This document shows, piece by piece, positions 55,020-63,242 of a stretch of DNA of 64,000 nucleotides. Under the pieces are notes generated by a model. That model was not told where the DNA came from, made no database searches, and worked only from the letters and a program-made list of their open reading frames with translations. Source of the stretch: DLKC01 sp002478885. Its GTDB lineage: Bacteria; Bacteroidota; Bacteroidia; Chitinophagales; Chitinophagaceae. Positions within the stretch are counted from its first letter, which is position 1; the number at the start of each line of letters is the position of its first letter. The stretch lies in contig JAXLUI010000002.1 in the NCBI GenBank assembly GCA_046329585.1, positions 1,302,001 to 1,366,000 on the forward strand, in the 5' to 3' direction. Position numbers and translations under genes: made by a program.

Positions 55020-57437
55020 TTATTCGCTCCTTAAATTGTTGATAGGATTTGCCAGCGAAGCCTTATAAGCCTGCACGCTCACAGTGATCAGGGCGATGAA
55101 TAACGCGGCAGCGCCGGCAACGATAAATACCCATGCTTCCAGGCTGATGCGATAGGCATATGAATCCAGCCATTTATTCATGGCAAACCAGGCCACCGGA
55201 AATGCGATGACCATTCCCACAAAAACCAGCTTCAAAAAGTCTTTTGAAATAAGCTGTGTAACCTGGAGCGTAGTAGCGCCAAGAACCTTTCTTATGCCAA
55301 TCTCCTTTACTCGTTGTTTCGCCGTAAAGGCGGCAAGCCCGAATAAACCAAGACAGGCGATGATGATGGCCAGTAACGATGCCGCCACACTTATGTTACC
55401 CATTTGCTCATCGGCATGATACTGCGCATTGTAGGTTTCATCTTCAAAAAAGTATTCAAACGGGTTACCGGGAAAATATTCTTTATACAACTTATTCAAT
55501 GTCGCAATCTTGCTCTGCATGTTTTGTGCATCAGTCTGCACGGTAAAATATACAAACGAAACAGAGGGCAGAAAAATAACCGGGTCTATCGGCTGCCTCA
55601 TGGAAAGATGATGATAGTCTTTTACTACGCCGGCAATTTCATATTCGCTGCCCCACCTGATCTTTTTCCCAACGATATTTTCGCTTTTGGCAAACCCAAG
55701 TTGAGCTGCGGCTTTTTCATTAAGGATCACTTTTTTTGAATTAACCCAGCCAGCAAGAGCATCTTCTTCAGAAAAAGCTTTTCCCTGCACAAACCGGATC
55801 CCGTACGTGTCAAAAAAATTCTGGTCGCTGATGGCCATATTGTAAGACTTCTTATCGTCGTCTTTCATAGGATTGAGTTTGGTTATACCATCCGCAGAAA
55901 AATTGTATCCCTGGCCCGGAACATTATTAGAACCTGAATATTTTTTTACAAAAGGCAGCTGTGCAAGCGCGTTTTTAAAAGCAAAATTCTTCGCAGCCTG
56001 CCCTTCGCTGGAAACTGTGGGGCCTTTTAACACAAGCAACTGGTCTAGTTTTAAACCGCTGTTATTTCCTTTCATGTAATTCACCTGGTTGTAAATAACA
56101 ATAGTTGCAATAATAAAAACCACAGACACGCAGAATTGAAAGACAACCAATGCTTTTCTTAAAGAAATGCCCTGGTGGTTGTTTTCAGCCTTGCCTTTTA
56201 TCGCAGCAACCGGTTTAAATGAACTAAGCACAAACGCTACATAGGACCCGGAAAACAGTGTTCCCAGCAATACGATTGCAGCTGCGAAATACCAGAACCA
56301 TCCCTGGCTGAGCGTAGAAAGAGACAATGATTTTCCTGCAAATCCGTTAAAGGTATCCTGCATAGCCGAAACCAATGCAAGGGAAACCAGCACTGCAAAA
56401 AAACTGAGCAAAAACGTTTCTGAAAGGTACTGTCCCGTAAGCTGCGCCCTGCTTGCGCCAAGCACTTTGCGTACGCCGGTTTCTTTAAAACGGGTAAACG
56501 ACTGCACCGTTGAAAGGTTAATATAATTTACCCAGGCAATAATCATGATCAATATCGCTACCGCCAGCAATCCCGCCACCAGGCCAAGGTTGCCAAATGT
56601 TGCATAAGGATAATCGAAACCAGGAGCAAGATGCAGTTCACTGAAAGGTTGCAGCACTGCTTTATCCCCGTCGTTGTCTGACCTGCTTTGTACAAAACTG
56701 TTGATCTGGCTGGTAAGTGACGCAGCATTGGCATTCTTGTCAAGTAAAAAGTAAATATTTGAAAAAGCAGAGGTCATGGTATTGGGATCGGCCCAGTCAT
56801 TGCCGTCCCGGTTTGCTGCGGTTAGTAGTGTATTCATTGAAAGCAGCACGTCCGCCTGGATATCGGATTGTTGTGGCATGTCTTCATAAACACCTCTTAT
56901 GCTATAAAGCGTACTACCAAACTGATTGCTCACCGTAACAGTTTTTCCAACCGCATTCACAGACCCGAAAAGCTTCAAGGCCATAGACTTGCTTAAAGCA
57001 AGTGTTTGCCCATCTTCAAGAGAGCCTGTACCCTCAATCAAAGGAAAAGTAAATACGCTAAGAAAATCGGCTCCTACATACAGCATCCTGTTGTTACGAA
57101 AGCTGTGATCTGCATCATTACTCACACTGATGACCCCGGACCCAATTCCATCGGCTACCGGTACGGCAGACTTTATAGCAGGGAATTTATCTTTTAATAT
57201 TCCCGCATAGCCAGGCGCAACATAATAGCTCACATCACCCGTTGTGCTTTGAACAGCAACGCGGTAGAGTTCATTATAATTTTTGTGAAAACGGTTACTG
57301 CTCCATTCAGCGGCGATGTATTCAAATATCAGCAGGAATACAGCTATGCCTACAGCAAGCCCTGCAATATTAATGAGCGTAAAAGTCTTGTTACGCATCA
57401 GGTTCCTGAATGCAACAATGATATAATTTTTCAGCAT
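55020..57437 (-). CDS. FtsX/MacB-type ABC transporter permease 12
   Basis: 805 residues. N-terminus MLKNYIIVAFRNLMRNKTFT, then AAEWSSNRFHKNYNELYRVA in place of ELSYDxY. First coupling segment YINLSTVQSFTRFKETGVRK, a marked variant, preceded by AWVN where others have ACIN. The second, RVKEIGIRKVLGATTLQVT, is normal. Ends NPINNLRSE, the most altered C-terminus in the array. Separated from permease 13 by only 88 bp with no repeat, so the two are likely co-transcribed. Confidence 0.92.
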   Translation of the reverse strand: MLKNYIIVAFRNLMRNKTFTLINIAGLAVGIAVFLLIFEYIAAEWSSNRFHKNYNELYRVAVQSTTGDVSYYVAPGYAGILKDKFPAIKSAVPVADGIGSGVISVSNDADHSFRNNRMLYVGADFLSVFTFPLIEGTGSLEDGQTLALSKSMALKLFGSVNAVGKTVTVSNQFGSTLYSIRGVYEDMPQQSDIQADVLLSMNTLLTAANRDGNDWADPNTMTSAFSNIYFLLDKNANAASLTSQINSFVQSRSDNDGDKAVLQPFSELHLAPGFDYPYATFGNLGLVAGLLAVAILIMIIAWVNYINLSTVQSFTRFKETGVRKVLGASRAQLTGQYLSETFLLSFFAVLVSLALVSAMQDTFNGFAGKSLSLSTLSQGWFWYFAAAIVLLGTLFSGSYVAFVLSSFKPVAAIKGKAENNHQGISLRKALVVFQFCVSVVFIIATIVIYNQVNYMKGNNSGLKLDQLLVLKGPTVSSEGQAAKNFAFKNALAQLPFVKKYSGSNNVPGQGYNFSADGITKLNPMKDDDKKSYNMAISDQNFFDTYGIRFVQGKAFSEEDALAGWVNSKKVILNEKAAAQLGFAKSENIVGKKIRWGSEYEIAGVVKDYHHLSMRQPIDPVIFLPSVSFVYFTVQTDAQNMQSKIATLNKLYKEYFPGNPFEYFFEDETYNAQYHADEQMGNISVAASLLAIIIACLGLFGLAAFTAKQRVKEIGIRKVLGATTLQVTQLISKDFLKLVFVGMVIAFPVAWFAMNKWLDSYAYRISLEAWVFIVAGAAALFIALITVSVQAYKASLANPINNLRSE

Positions 57438-57525
57438 GGTTTTGATTTTGAAAAGCCGCGATAAATTTTGTTATGATAGTGTGCATCATTTTATCAGCAT
57501 AGTGACAGGCTTAACAACTATTCCG

Positions 57526-59892
57526 CTATTCTGTTCGCAAAGACTTTACAGGATTAGCTACGGCAGCCCTCACCGCCTGGTAAGCAACCGATATGAGTGC
57601 GATAAGTATCGACACAAAAGCTGTGATTGCAAAAACCCACCATTGAATGGAAACATGGTAAGGGTAGTTGGCCAACCACGTATTCATCGCCCACCATGCG
57701 ATAGGCGTAGCGATAAGAAAAGATAAAAATACCAGCTTCAGAAAGTCTTTAGATAACAAAGCTGTTATGCCTGTAACACTGGCGCCAAGAACTTTTCTAA
57801 CACCAATCTCTTTGATCCGGTTTTCCGCCATATAAGTGGCCAAACCAAATAAGCCAAGGCAGGAAATAAAAATAGTAAGGCCGGCGAACAATGAAGCAAG
57901 TACCGCAATACGCGTTTCGCTTTGAAATTTCTGCTCATATTCCTCATCAATGAATTTGTATTCAAAGGGATATTCAGGATTGTATTTCTTGAATATATCT
58001 TCTGCCCTTTTGAGATTATCAGCGGTAGCGTTATTATGATTGAGCTTTATAAGCATTGTTTGAAACCACCCGGAATTTAATCCATAGATAAGCATTGGCT
58101 TTGTTGGCTGGTATGGGTTCGTAAGAATGAAATCTTTTATTACGCCCACTATGTGCCAGTCCTGCCCGTTGTCCTTCACGATTTTACCAAGAGGGTCTTT
58201 AAACTTAAACACCTTTAGCGCCGATTCGTTAATGATCATTGCATTGGAATCGGTGGGGTATTGCCTGGGATCAAAATCACGGCCCTGTATAAATGTGAGC
58301 CCGGCAGTTTTTCCCAGGTCCTGGTCTTCGTCGTAACGGTAGAAATCTGTTTTATCATTCGGGTCTTTGCCTTCCCACTCCTGTCCCCATCCATCGCTCC
58401 AGCTTTCTGTTAGCGGAGCGCTTGTTTTGGTGACCGACGCAGCGATGCTGGAAGAAAGCAGCTCACTTTTTATAAGGTCATAATTTTTTTCGATGTCGCC
58501 CGTAAAAAAGTGGTAGATAAGATTTTCTTTGTTATAACCTGTTTCCCTGCTTTGCGCATAATTTATTTGTTGCTTAACAATAATTGTACAGATAATAAGA
58601 ATAATGGCAAACGTAAATTGTAATACCACTAACACTTTTCGGGGCGTAACAAGAGCATTGGTCTTCTTAAAAGTTCCCTTCAGTACTTTTACCGGCTGGA
58701 AAGAGGAAAGAAAAAAAGCGGGATAACTGCCGGCAATAATTCCAGTAAAGACCACGAATCCAATTGCAGCAGCCCAAAAATTGACATTGCCGTAGTCGAT
58801 AAATAGTTTTTTGTCCGTAAGCTCATTAAAGGCAGGAAGACTGAGTTGTACAATCCCCAACGCTAAAACGCCTGCAATAAATGCCAACAGAATTGACTCA
58901 CCGATAAACTGCGAAATCAATGAACCTTTTCGGGCGCCAACCACTTTCCTGATGCCCACTTCTTTTGCACGTTTTTCGCTGCGGGCTGTGCTCAGGTTCA
59001 TAAAATTGATACAGGCAATGAGCAGGATAAATGCGGCGATAATGCCAAACAATTTTACAAATTCAATTAGTCCGCCGCCATCTTCGACGCCATCAGTAAA
59101 GCTTGAATACAATCTCCACTTGCTCATTGGATAAAGAAACATTTCCCATTTCTCTTCATCCTTATCATATTTCTGTTTAATCAGTTTTATTTTTGAGTTT
59201 GCCGATGCAATCGATGCATTTGGCCTCAGCATTACATAGGTACGGGTGCTGTTATTGCCCCAGTATTCATCATCATCTCCCAAAAACCGTTTATAGGACC
59301 ATGGCAACAGGTATTCAAAATCGAACCTTGTGTTATTGGGAAGATCGCTTAAAACGCCGGTTACTGTAAAGTTTTCCTTATTGTCGATCTTAAGGACTTT
59401 GCCCATTGGGTCTTCGTTTCCAAAAAGCTTTTTGGCAAATGTTTCTGTGAGTACTACCGAATGCATTTCCTGTAGTACCATTTTGGGGTTGCCTTTCAAA
59501 AGAGGGAAGCTAAATACCTGGAGAAAGTTCGAGTCAACAATGCTCCCCTTAGCTGTTATTCTTTTTTCGCCAATACTAAAGAGCTTGTTGCCAGGCCAGT
59601 CTACCCTCACTGATTGCTCTACTTCGGGTATATCGCGCTCCAGTGTACGTGCAAGCACCTTAGGCGTAGTGTTCCATGCATGAAGTTCACCACTGAAGGC
59701 GGCTTTGTTCCATGCTTCATAAATACGGTCTTTGTTTGCATGAAACTGGTCGTAACTCATTTCATTTTGTATCCATAAGAGAATAAGTATGGCGCTCGCC
59801 ATGCCCACAGCCAGGCCTGCGATGTTGATAAAAGAAAAACCCTTGCTGCGAAACAGGTTTCTGAAAGCGATCTTAAAAAAATTCTTTACCAT
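57526..59892 (-). CDS. FtsX/MacB-type ABC transporter permease 13, first of the array
   Basis: 788 residues. The architecture is shared by all 13 copies: TM1 (about 20-42), a MacB-type periplasmic domain (about 45-250), three helices with a cytoplasmic coupling segment between the first two (about 275-400), a fifth helix (about 420-445), a second periplasmic domain (to about 655), and three final helices with a second coupling segment. It is thus a duplicated FtsX unit on one chain. Here the coupling segments are FMNLSTARSEKRAKEVGIRK and RIKEIGVRKVLGASVTGIT; both should contact the ATPase. Ends NPVKSLRTE. Nearest relative is permease 8 (shared MSKW(R/N)LY). It is the first permease after the ATPase, adaptor and small-protein genes. 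Confidence 0.93.
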   Translation of the reverse strand: MVKNFFKIAFRNLFRSKGFSFINIAGLAVGMASAILILLWIQNEMSYDQFHANKDRIYEAWNKAAFSGELHAWNTTPKVLARTLERDIPEVEQSVRVDWPGNKLFSIGEKRITAKGSIVDSNFLQVFSFPLLKGNPKMVLQEMHSVVLTETFAKKLFGNEDPMGKVLKIDNKENFTVTGVLSDLPNNTRFDFEYLLPWSYKRFLGDDDEYWGNNSTRTYVMLRPNASIASANSKIKLIKQKYDKDEEKWEMFLYPMSKWRLYSSFTDGVEDGGGLIEFVKLFGIIAAFILLIACINFMNLSTARSEKRAKEVGIRKVVGARKGSLISQFIGESILLAFIAGVLALGIVQLSLPAFNELTDKKLFIDYGNVNFWAAAIGFVVFTGIIAGSYPAFFLSSFQPVKVLKGTFKKTNALVTPRKVLVVLQFTFAIILIICTIIVKQQINYAQSRETGYNKENLIYHFFTGDIEKNYDLIKSELLSSSIAASVTKTSAPLTESWSDGWGQEWEGKDPNDKTDFYRYDEDQDLGKTAGLTFIQGRDFDPRQYPTDSNAMIINESALKVFKFKDPLGKIVKDNGQDWHIVGVIKDFILTNPYQPTKPMLIYGLNSGWFQTMLIKLNHNNATADNLKRAEDIFKKYNPEYPFEYKFIDEEYEQKFQSETRIAVLASLFAGLTIFISCLGLFGLATYMAENRIKEIGVRKVLGASVTGITALLSKDFLKLVFLSFLIATPIAWWAMNTWLANYPYHVSIQWWVFAITAFVSILIALISVAYQAVRAAVANPVKSLRTE

Positions 59893-59972
59893 GACTTATA
59901 ATTATGATTTGCGATGCTCTACTGCCAGGCCTGCAACAATGACCACGCCATTGCTGAATAGCGTTTCAACAG

Positions 59973-60026
59973 CCGAAGTGTGCGACGCAACGATGTTAAA
60001 CCGGGGTTGCAAAAGCCGGCTCCCAA
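59973..60026 (+). repeat. Dispersed inverted repeat, right arm (copy 20)
   Basis: CCGAAGTGTGCGACGCAACG with outer end AAGCCGGCTCCCAAAAC, between the second small membrane-protein gene and permease 13. Confidence 0.75.
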
Positions 60027-60039
60027 AACCTTACAGGCA

Positions 60040-60282
60040 TTAAAAACCAAGCCTGAACGACAAAAAAGAATGAATATCTATGAGTGGATTTGTGTCTGAC
60101 GCCGACTCAGCGAGACGCTGCGACATTTGTTGTTTTGTAACTGCCTCGCCTTTGTGTGCAGTATGCCACCGGTTATTGATGTAGTACATGGTAAGCATTA
60201 TTCCACAAACCACTATGGTCATCATAACCGCGAGCAGCATATTCTTTCTCATTTCGTGTTTGTTGTTGCTAACCTTTGCCAT
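60040..60282 (-). CDS. Small single-pass membrane protein, unknown
   Basis: 80 residues. A basic N-terminus (MAKVSNNKHEMRKN) is followed by one hydrophobic helix (MLLAVMMTIVVCGIMLTMYY, about 15-34) and a polar tail with KQQMSQRLAESASD. No family recognised. It lies between the ATPase gene and the first permease on the same strand, 25 bp after the other small gene, so it probably belongs to the transporter operon. A small subunit, a substrate-handling peptide or a chance frame are all possible; the strand, spacing and clear membrane helix favour a real gene. Confidence 0.5.
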   Translation of the reverse strand: MAKVSNNKHEMRKNMLLAVMMTIVVCGIMLTMYYINNRWHTAHKGEAVTKQQMSQRLAESASDTNPLIDIHSFLSFRLGF

Positions 60283-60307
60283 GATTTAAGCTTTTAGGTT
60301 TTATTAT

Positions 60308-60514
60308 TTAAAGCAGTTGCATACCTCCAAAAGAGACAAGCCCGGTGGTGTTGATATTGTCGGCATTGTTGCTCACCGGCGATGCCGCTACACAAACAGC
60401 CGGGGCTTCAGCTTCCGAAGTGTTAAGCTCGACTACCGCGCAGGATGTTGCCAGGAAGAAAACATAAACCAGCAGGTTTGTAATTATTCCTGCTGTGTTC
60501 GCTATCTTTTTCAT
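60308..60514 (-). CDS. Small membrane or lipid-anchored protein, unknown
   Basis: 68 residues from the ATG at 60514 (MKKIANTAGIITNLLVYVFF), with a longer frame to 60550 that overlaps the ATPase stop. A hydrophobic N-terminal helix ends in LATSC, which could be a lipobox or signal-peptide end. The short mature part has a second Cys (EAPAVCVAAS) and a Gly-rich end (GLVSFGGMQLL). No family recognised. Its position 35 bp after the ATPase gene suggests it is part of the exporter locus, possibly an accessory or a small exported product; this is inference. Confidence 0.5.
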   Translation of the reverse strand: MKKIANTAGIITNLLVYVFFLATSCAVVELNTSEAEAPAVCVAASPVSNNADNINTTGLVSFGGMQLL

Positions 60515-60549
60515 TGATTGAGGTTTACAAATGACTGGCTGGCAGTTCA

Positions 60550-61227
60550 TCAGATAAGTATATTTTCCGTTACGGCTTGCCCATCGAGCATACGCACGAT
60601 GCGATGGCTGTAACGCGCATCATGTTCACTGTGTGTTACCATAATAATGGTTGTTCCCTGTTCGTTAAGCTCAGTTAGCAGTTCCATTACTTCATTACCA
60701 TTATGACTGTCGAGGTTACCGGTAGGCTCATCGGCCAGTATTAACTTGGGCCTGTTAACAACCGCCCTTGCCACTGCCACACGCTGTTGCTGACCACCGG
60801 AAAGCTGTTGCGGGTAGTGGTTTCTGCGGTGCATGATCTGCACTTTGTCAAGTACTTCTTCCACGCGTTTCTTACGATCGGGAGCTTTCATACCGGTGTA
60901 TATCAAAGGGAGTTCGACGTTTTCAAAAACGGTGAGTTCGTCGATAAGGTTAAAACTCTGAAACACAAAACCGATATTGTGCTTACGCAGGTCGGCCCTT
61001 TTGCGCTCATTGAATTTGGCCACTTCAATACCATTAAAAACAAAGCTGCCTGAATCAGGATCATCGAGTAAACCCAGGATGTTTAACAGGGTTGATTTGC
61101 CGCAGCCGGATGGGCCCATCACAGCAAGGAATTCGCCTTCTTTCACTTCAATGGAAAGCTTGTTCAGCGCAATTGTTTCTACTTCTTCTGTGCGGTATAC
61201 TTTTTCGAGATCGGTTATTTTGATCAT
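60550..61227 (-). CDS. LolD/MacB-type ABC transporter ATP-binding protein
   Basis: 225 residues, a complete single ABC domain. Walker A is GPSGCGKST near residue 39, the Q-loop is in FVFQSFNLIDELT, the signature is LSGGQQQR near 141, Walker B is LILADEPTGNLD near 162 and the switch His is in MVTHSEHD. The family powers FtsX-type permeases by a mechanical stroke, not by channelling substrate through the membrane. It is the only ABC ATPase in the window and so the obvious partner for the 13 permeases, whose coupling segments are conserved. Starts 54 bp after the adaptor stop; co-transcribed with it. Confidence 0.96.
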   Translation of the reverse strand: MIKITDLEKVYRTEEVETIALNKLSIEVKEGEFLAVMGPSGCGKSTLLNILGLLDDPDSGSFVFNGIEVAKFNERKRADLRKHNIGFVFQSFNLIDELTVFENVELPLIYTGMKAPDRKKRVEEVLDKVQIMHRRNHYPQQLSGGQQQRVAVARAVVNRPKLILADEPTGNLDSHNGNEVMELLTELNEQGTTIIMVTHSEHDARYSHRIVRMLDGQAVTENILI

Positions 61228-61281
61228 GATTGACTGTTTACGCGTTTGTTAATGATAGTTTACGTTTAAAATTTGAATTAG

Positions 61282-62538
61282 TTACTTCCCTTTTAAAATT
61301 AACTCCTGTATGGTGCCATAATTTTCATAACTGCTGGTTACCACTTTGTCACCCGGCTGCAAACCTTGCAGTACTTCGTAATAATCGGGGTTCTGGCGGC
61401 CGAGTTGAATATCTACTTTATACGCTTTGCTGCCATCGGCGCTTACTTTATAAACCCAGTTTCCACCTGTTTGCTGGTAAAAGCCACCCCGTGGCAGCAA
61501 TAAAGCCTGCGTTTCATCACTAAGTGCAAGAGTTATCTGCAATGTCTGGCCACGGCGTATACCTTTGGGCACTTTGCCAATGAACATCATATCTACCTGG
61601 AAACGGCCGTTGGCTACCTGTGTATATACTTTTTTAATTTCGAGGTCATAACTTGTATCGGCGAAAGTGAAATTTCCGCGCTGGCCGGTGTAAACACGCG
61701 AAAGATAGTGCTCATCCACATCAACCCTTACTTTAAAACCACTCAGCACATCTATCTGGCCGAGGCGTTCGCCTTTATTTTTATTCTGTCCAACTTCTGC
61801 GTCGAGCGATGTTAACTGGCCATCTACCGGCGCCCTCACTACAAGGTCATCTACTTTTTTCCTCATCACTGCCAATGCATTTTGCGAACCAGTATAAGAT
61901 TGCCTTGCCTGGTCTAACTGCTGTGTTGTGGAAACAGAATCCTGAGAAAGTATTTTTTGTGTAAGCTCTTTTTTGGCCAACTGGTATTTGTAAGTATTTT
62001 CAGCCTGTTTGTATTCCTGCGAACCGATCACTTTTTGCTCGTACAGGTGTTTATCGAGATTATAAATACGTTCTGCCTCTTTCAAAGAATTCTCCACATC
62101 GGTCATCTGGTTCAGTTTGGTGGTAGTGTTCTGCTGGGCAGCATTTCTTGCGATCTGCATTTGCGTAAGCAGGTTATATACCGATGTTTCCTGGTTAACA
62201 AGGCTCAGTTCAAGATCGGTGTTGCTTAACCGCAAAATGGGCTGGCCCTTTTTCATTACGGTTCCGTCTTCTACATATTTTTCTTCCACACGGCCACCCT
62301 CCACCGCATCAAGATAAATCGTGGTCTCCGGCAACACAATGCCATTAACAGGAATAATGTCTTTGTAAGGCCCCTTCTTTACTTCGCTTATGGTAATACG
62401 TTCGAGATCAACATTCAGTTTGCTGTTGCCCGACGTAAAATAATAACTCGCCCCTATCAAAGCCAGCAATGCCGTAATACCAAGAATAGTCAGTATCCTC
62501 TTTTTACTCCACTTCTTTTTTTCAATTACTCTGTCCAC
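61282..62538 (-). CDS. HlyD/MacA-type efflux periplasmic adaptor
   Basis: 418 residues. A basic cytoplasmic start and one membrane anchor (ILTILGITALLALIGASYYF, about 15-34) are followed by the first biotinyl-lipoyl half (VNGIVLPETTIYL, VEDGTVMKKGQPIL), a long coiled-coil hairpin (about 105-235), the second lipoyl half (VRAPVDGQLTSLDAEVGQ) and a beta-barrel and membrane-proximal domain ending VLQGLQPGDKVV. Such adaptors link an inner-membrane FtsX-type permease to an outer-membrane TolC-like channel; no TolC gene is in the window. Probably the first gene of the unit that runs through the ATPase to permease 12, behind two tandem-dyad elements. Confidence 0.95.
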   Translation of the reverse strand: MDRVIEKKKWSKKRILTILGITALLALIGASYYFTSGNSKLNVDLERITISEVKKGPYKDIIPVNGIVLPETTIYLDAVEGGRVEEKYVEDGTVMKKGQPILRLSNTDLELSLVNQETSVYNLLTQMQIARNAAQQNTTTKLNQMTDVENSLKEAERIYNLDKHLYEQKVIGSQEYKQAENTYKYQLAKKELTQKILSQDSVSTTQQLDQARQSYTGSQNALAVMRKKVDDLVVRAPVDGQLTSLDAEVGQNKNKGERLGQIDVLSGFKVRVDVDEHYLSRVYTGQRGNFTFADTSYDLEIKKVYTQVANGRFQVDMMFIGKVPKGIRRGQTLQITLALSDETQALLLPRGGFYQQTGGNWVYKVSADGSKAYKVDIQLGRQNPDYYEVLQGLQPGDKVVTSSYENYGTIQELILKGK

Positions 62539-62706
62539 GATTGTATAGTTTACTTGTTTAAATGTTTACTTTTTGCTTAATATTCAGGTTCCCGCTGCAT
62601 GGCTGATGCTATCTTAAAAAAAATCCTTGTGTAGAAACACAGGATCTATATTGCACATGAGAAACTAAACCTTTTTTATACCGGCTTCCATTCTTTGGGC
62701 GTCGCC

Positions 62707-62740
62707 TGTTGCGTCGCAATCACTTCATCGTTCCGTTCAA
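62707..62740 (-). repeat. Dispersed inverted repeat, left arm (copy 21)
   Basis: TGTTGCGTCGCAATCACTTC followed by the core word CGTTCAATG. It would lie in the leader of the adaptor transcript. Confidence 0.65.
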
Positions 62741-62796
62741 TGCTCACCTTTCTGTTACTGTTGGCCAAAGAACTTTTTTAATGCCGTGCCAATAAT

Positions 62797-62814
62797 GAAT
62801 AAATAGTAGTGCCA
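62797..62814 (-). promoter_or_regulatory. Sigma-54-like -24 word before the adaptor gene
   Basis: TGGCAC on the minus strand at 62814-62809, exactly 52 bp from the start of the tandem dyad at 62866. The -12 position reads TTTA. A second TGGCAC lies at 62791-62786 with TAAA at the -12 position; which, if either, is used is unclear. Confidence 0.45.
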
Positions 62815-62865
62815 GAATTTTAAGCATTGAAAAACAACCCTTTAGAAAAGATGTACGAAACAGGG

Positions 62866-62904
62866 TGTACGCTTTCGATACAATTTGTGTCCGGTACTGT
62901 AACA
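62866..62904 (-). promoter_or_regulatory. Tandem-dyad enhancer-like element (copy 2) before the adaptor gene
   Basis: TGTACGCTTTCGATACA (62866-62882) and TGTCCGGTACTGTAACA (62888-62904), 22 bp between starts, so on the same face of the helix. A further half site (TGTACGAAACA) lies at 62852-62862. Confidence 0.65.
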
Positions 62905-63023
62905 GGGGGCGAACACCCGCCCCGGGCCTTTCCTTTCGCCGGTTATTGCTGTTTGGTTCCGAAGAGGAAGCAACCAATCGCCGGTGAAAAGTTTGCCCCC
63001 CCTTCTAATGTGTAGTTTTTTAC

Positions 63024-63062
63024 CGTCCGCTTCCGATACAGTTTGTGTTCGCTATTGCAACA
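63024..63062 (-). promoter_or_regulatory. Tandem-dyad enhancer-like element (copy 3), distal
   Basis: CGTCCGCTTCCGATACA then GTTTGTGTTCGCTATTGCAACA (as TGTTCGCTATTGCAACA), aligned over all 39 positions with the copy 158 bp away at 62866. No TGGCA word at 52 bp. It may be a distal site for the adaptor promoter or an autoregulatory site for the response regulator gene at 63346. Confidence 0.5.
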
Positions 63063-63242
63063 AAATGGATTGCTGAAAATCTGCAAAGCACTCAGAATCA
63101 GTAAAAATATTTCCTTGGTATATTTATAGTTGGTTGAGTAAACTATATTAGCAGAATGGGAAGTGCAATATTTGAACATGCACTCAGCGTCACAAAAGCT
63201 ACCGCGCAATAAAACTGTAAGATTGCTGCACAGAAAATAAAC

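Noticed and set aside
24517..59892. Array as a set of pseudogenes or assembly duplicates
   Set aside because: All 13 frames are full length and intact, and their protein sequences are clearly different, so they are neither decayed nor collapsed copies.
62786..62791. Second TGGCAC word before the adaptor as an independent promoter
   Set aside because: It is not at the conserved 52-bp distance from the dyad and lacks a -12 match, so no separate promoter is claimed.
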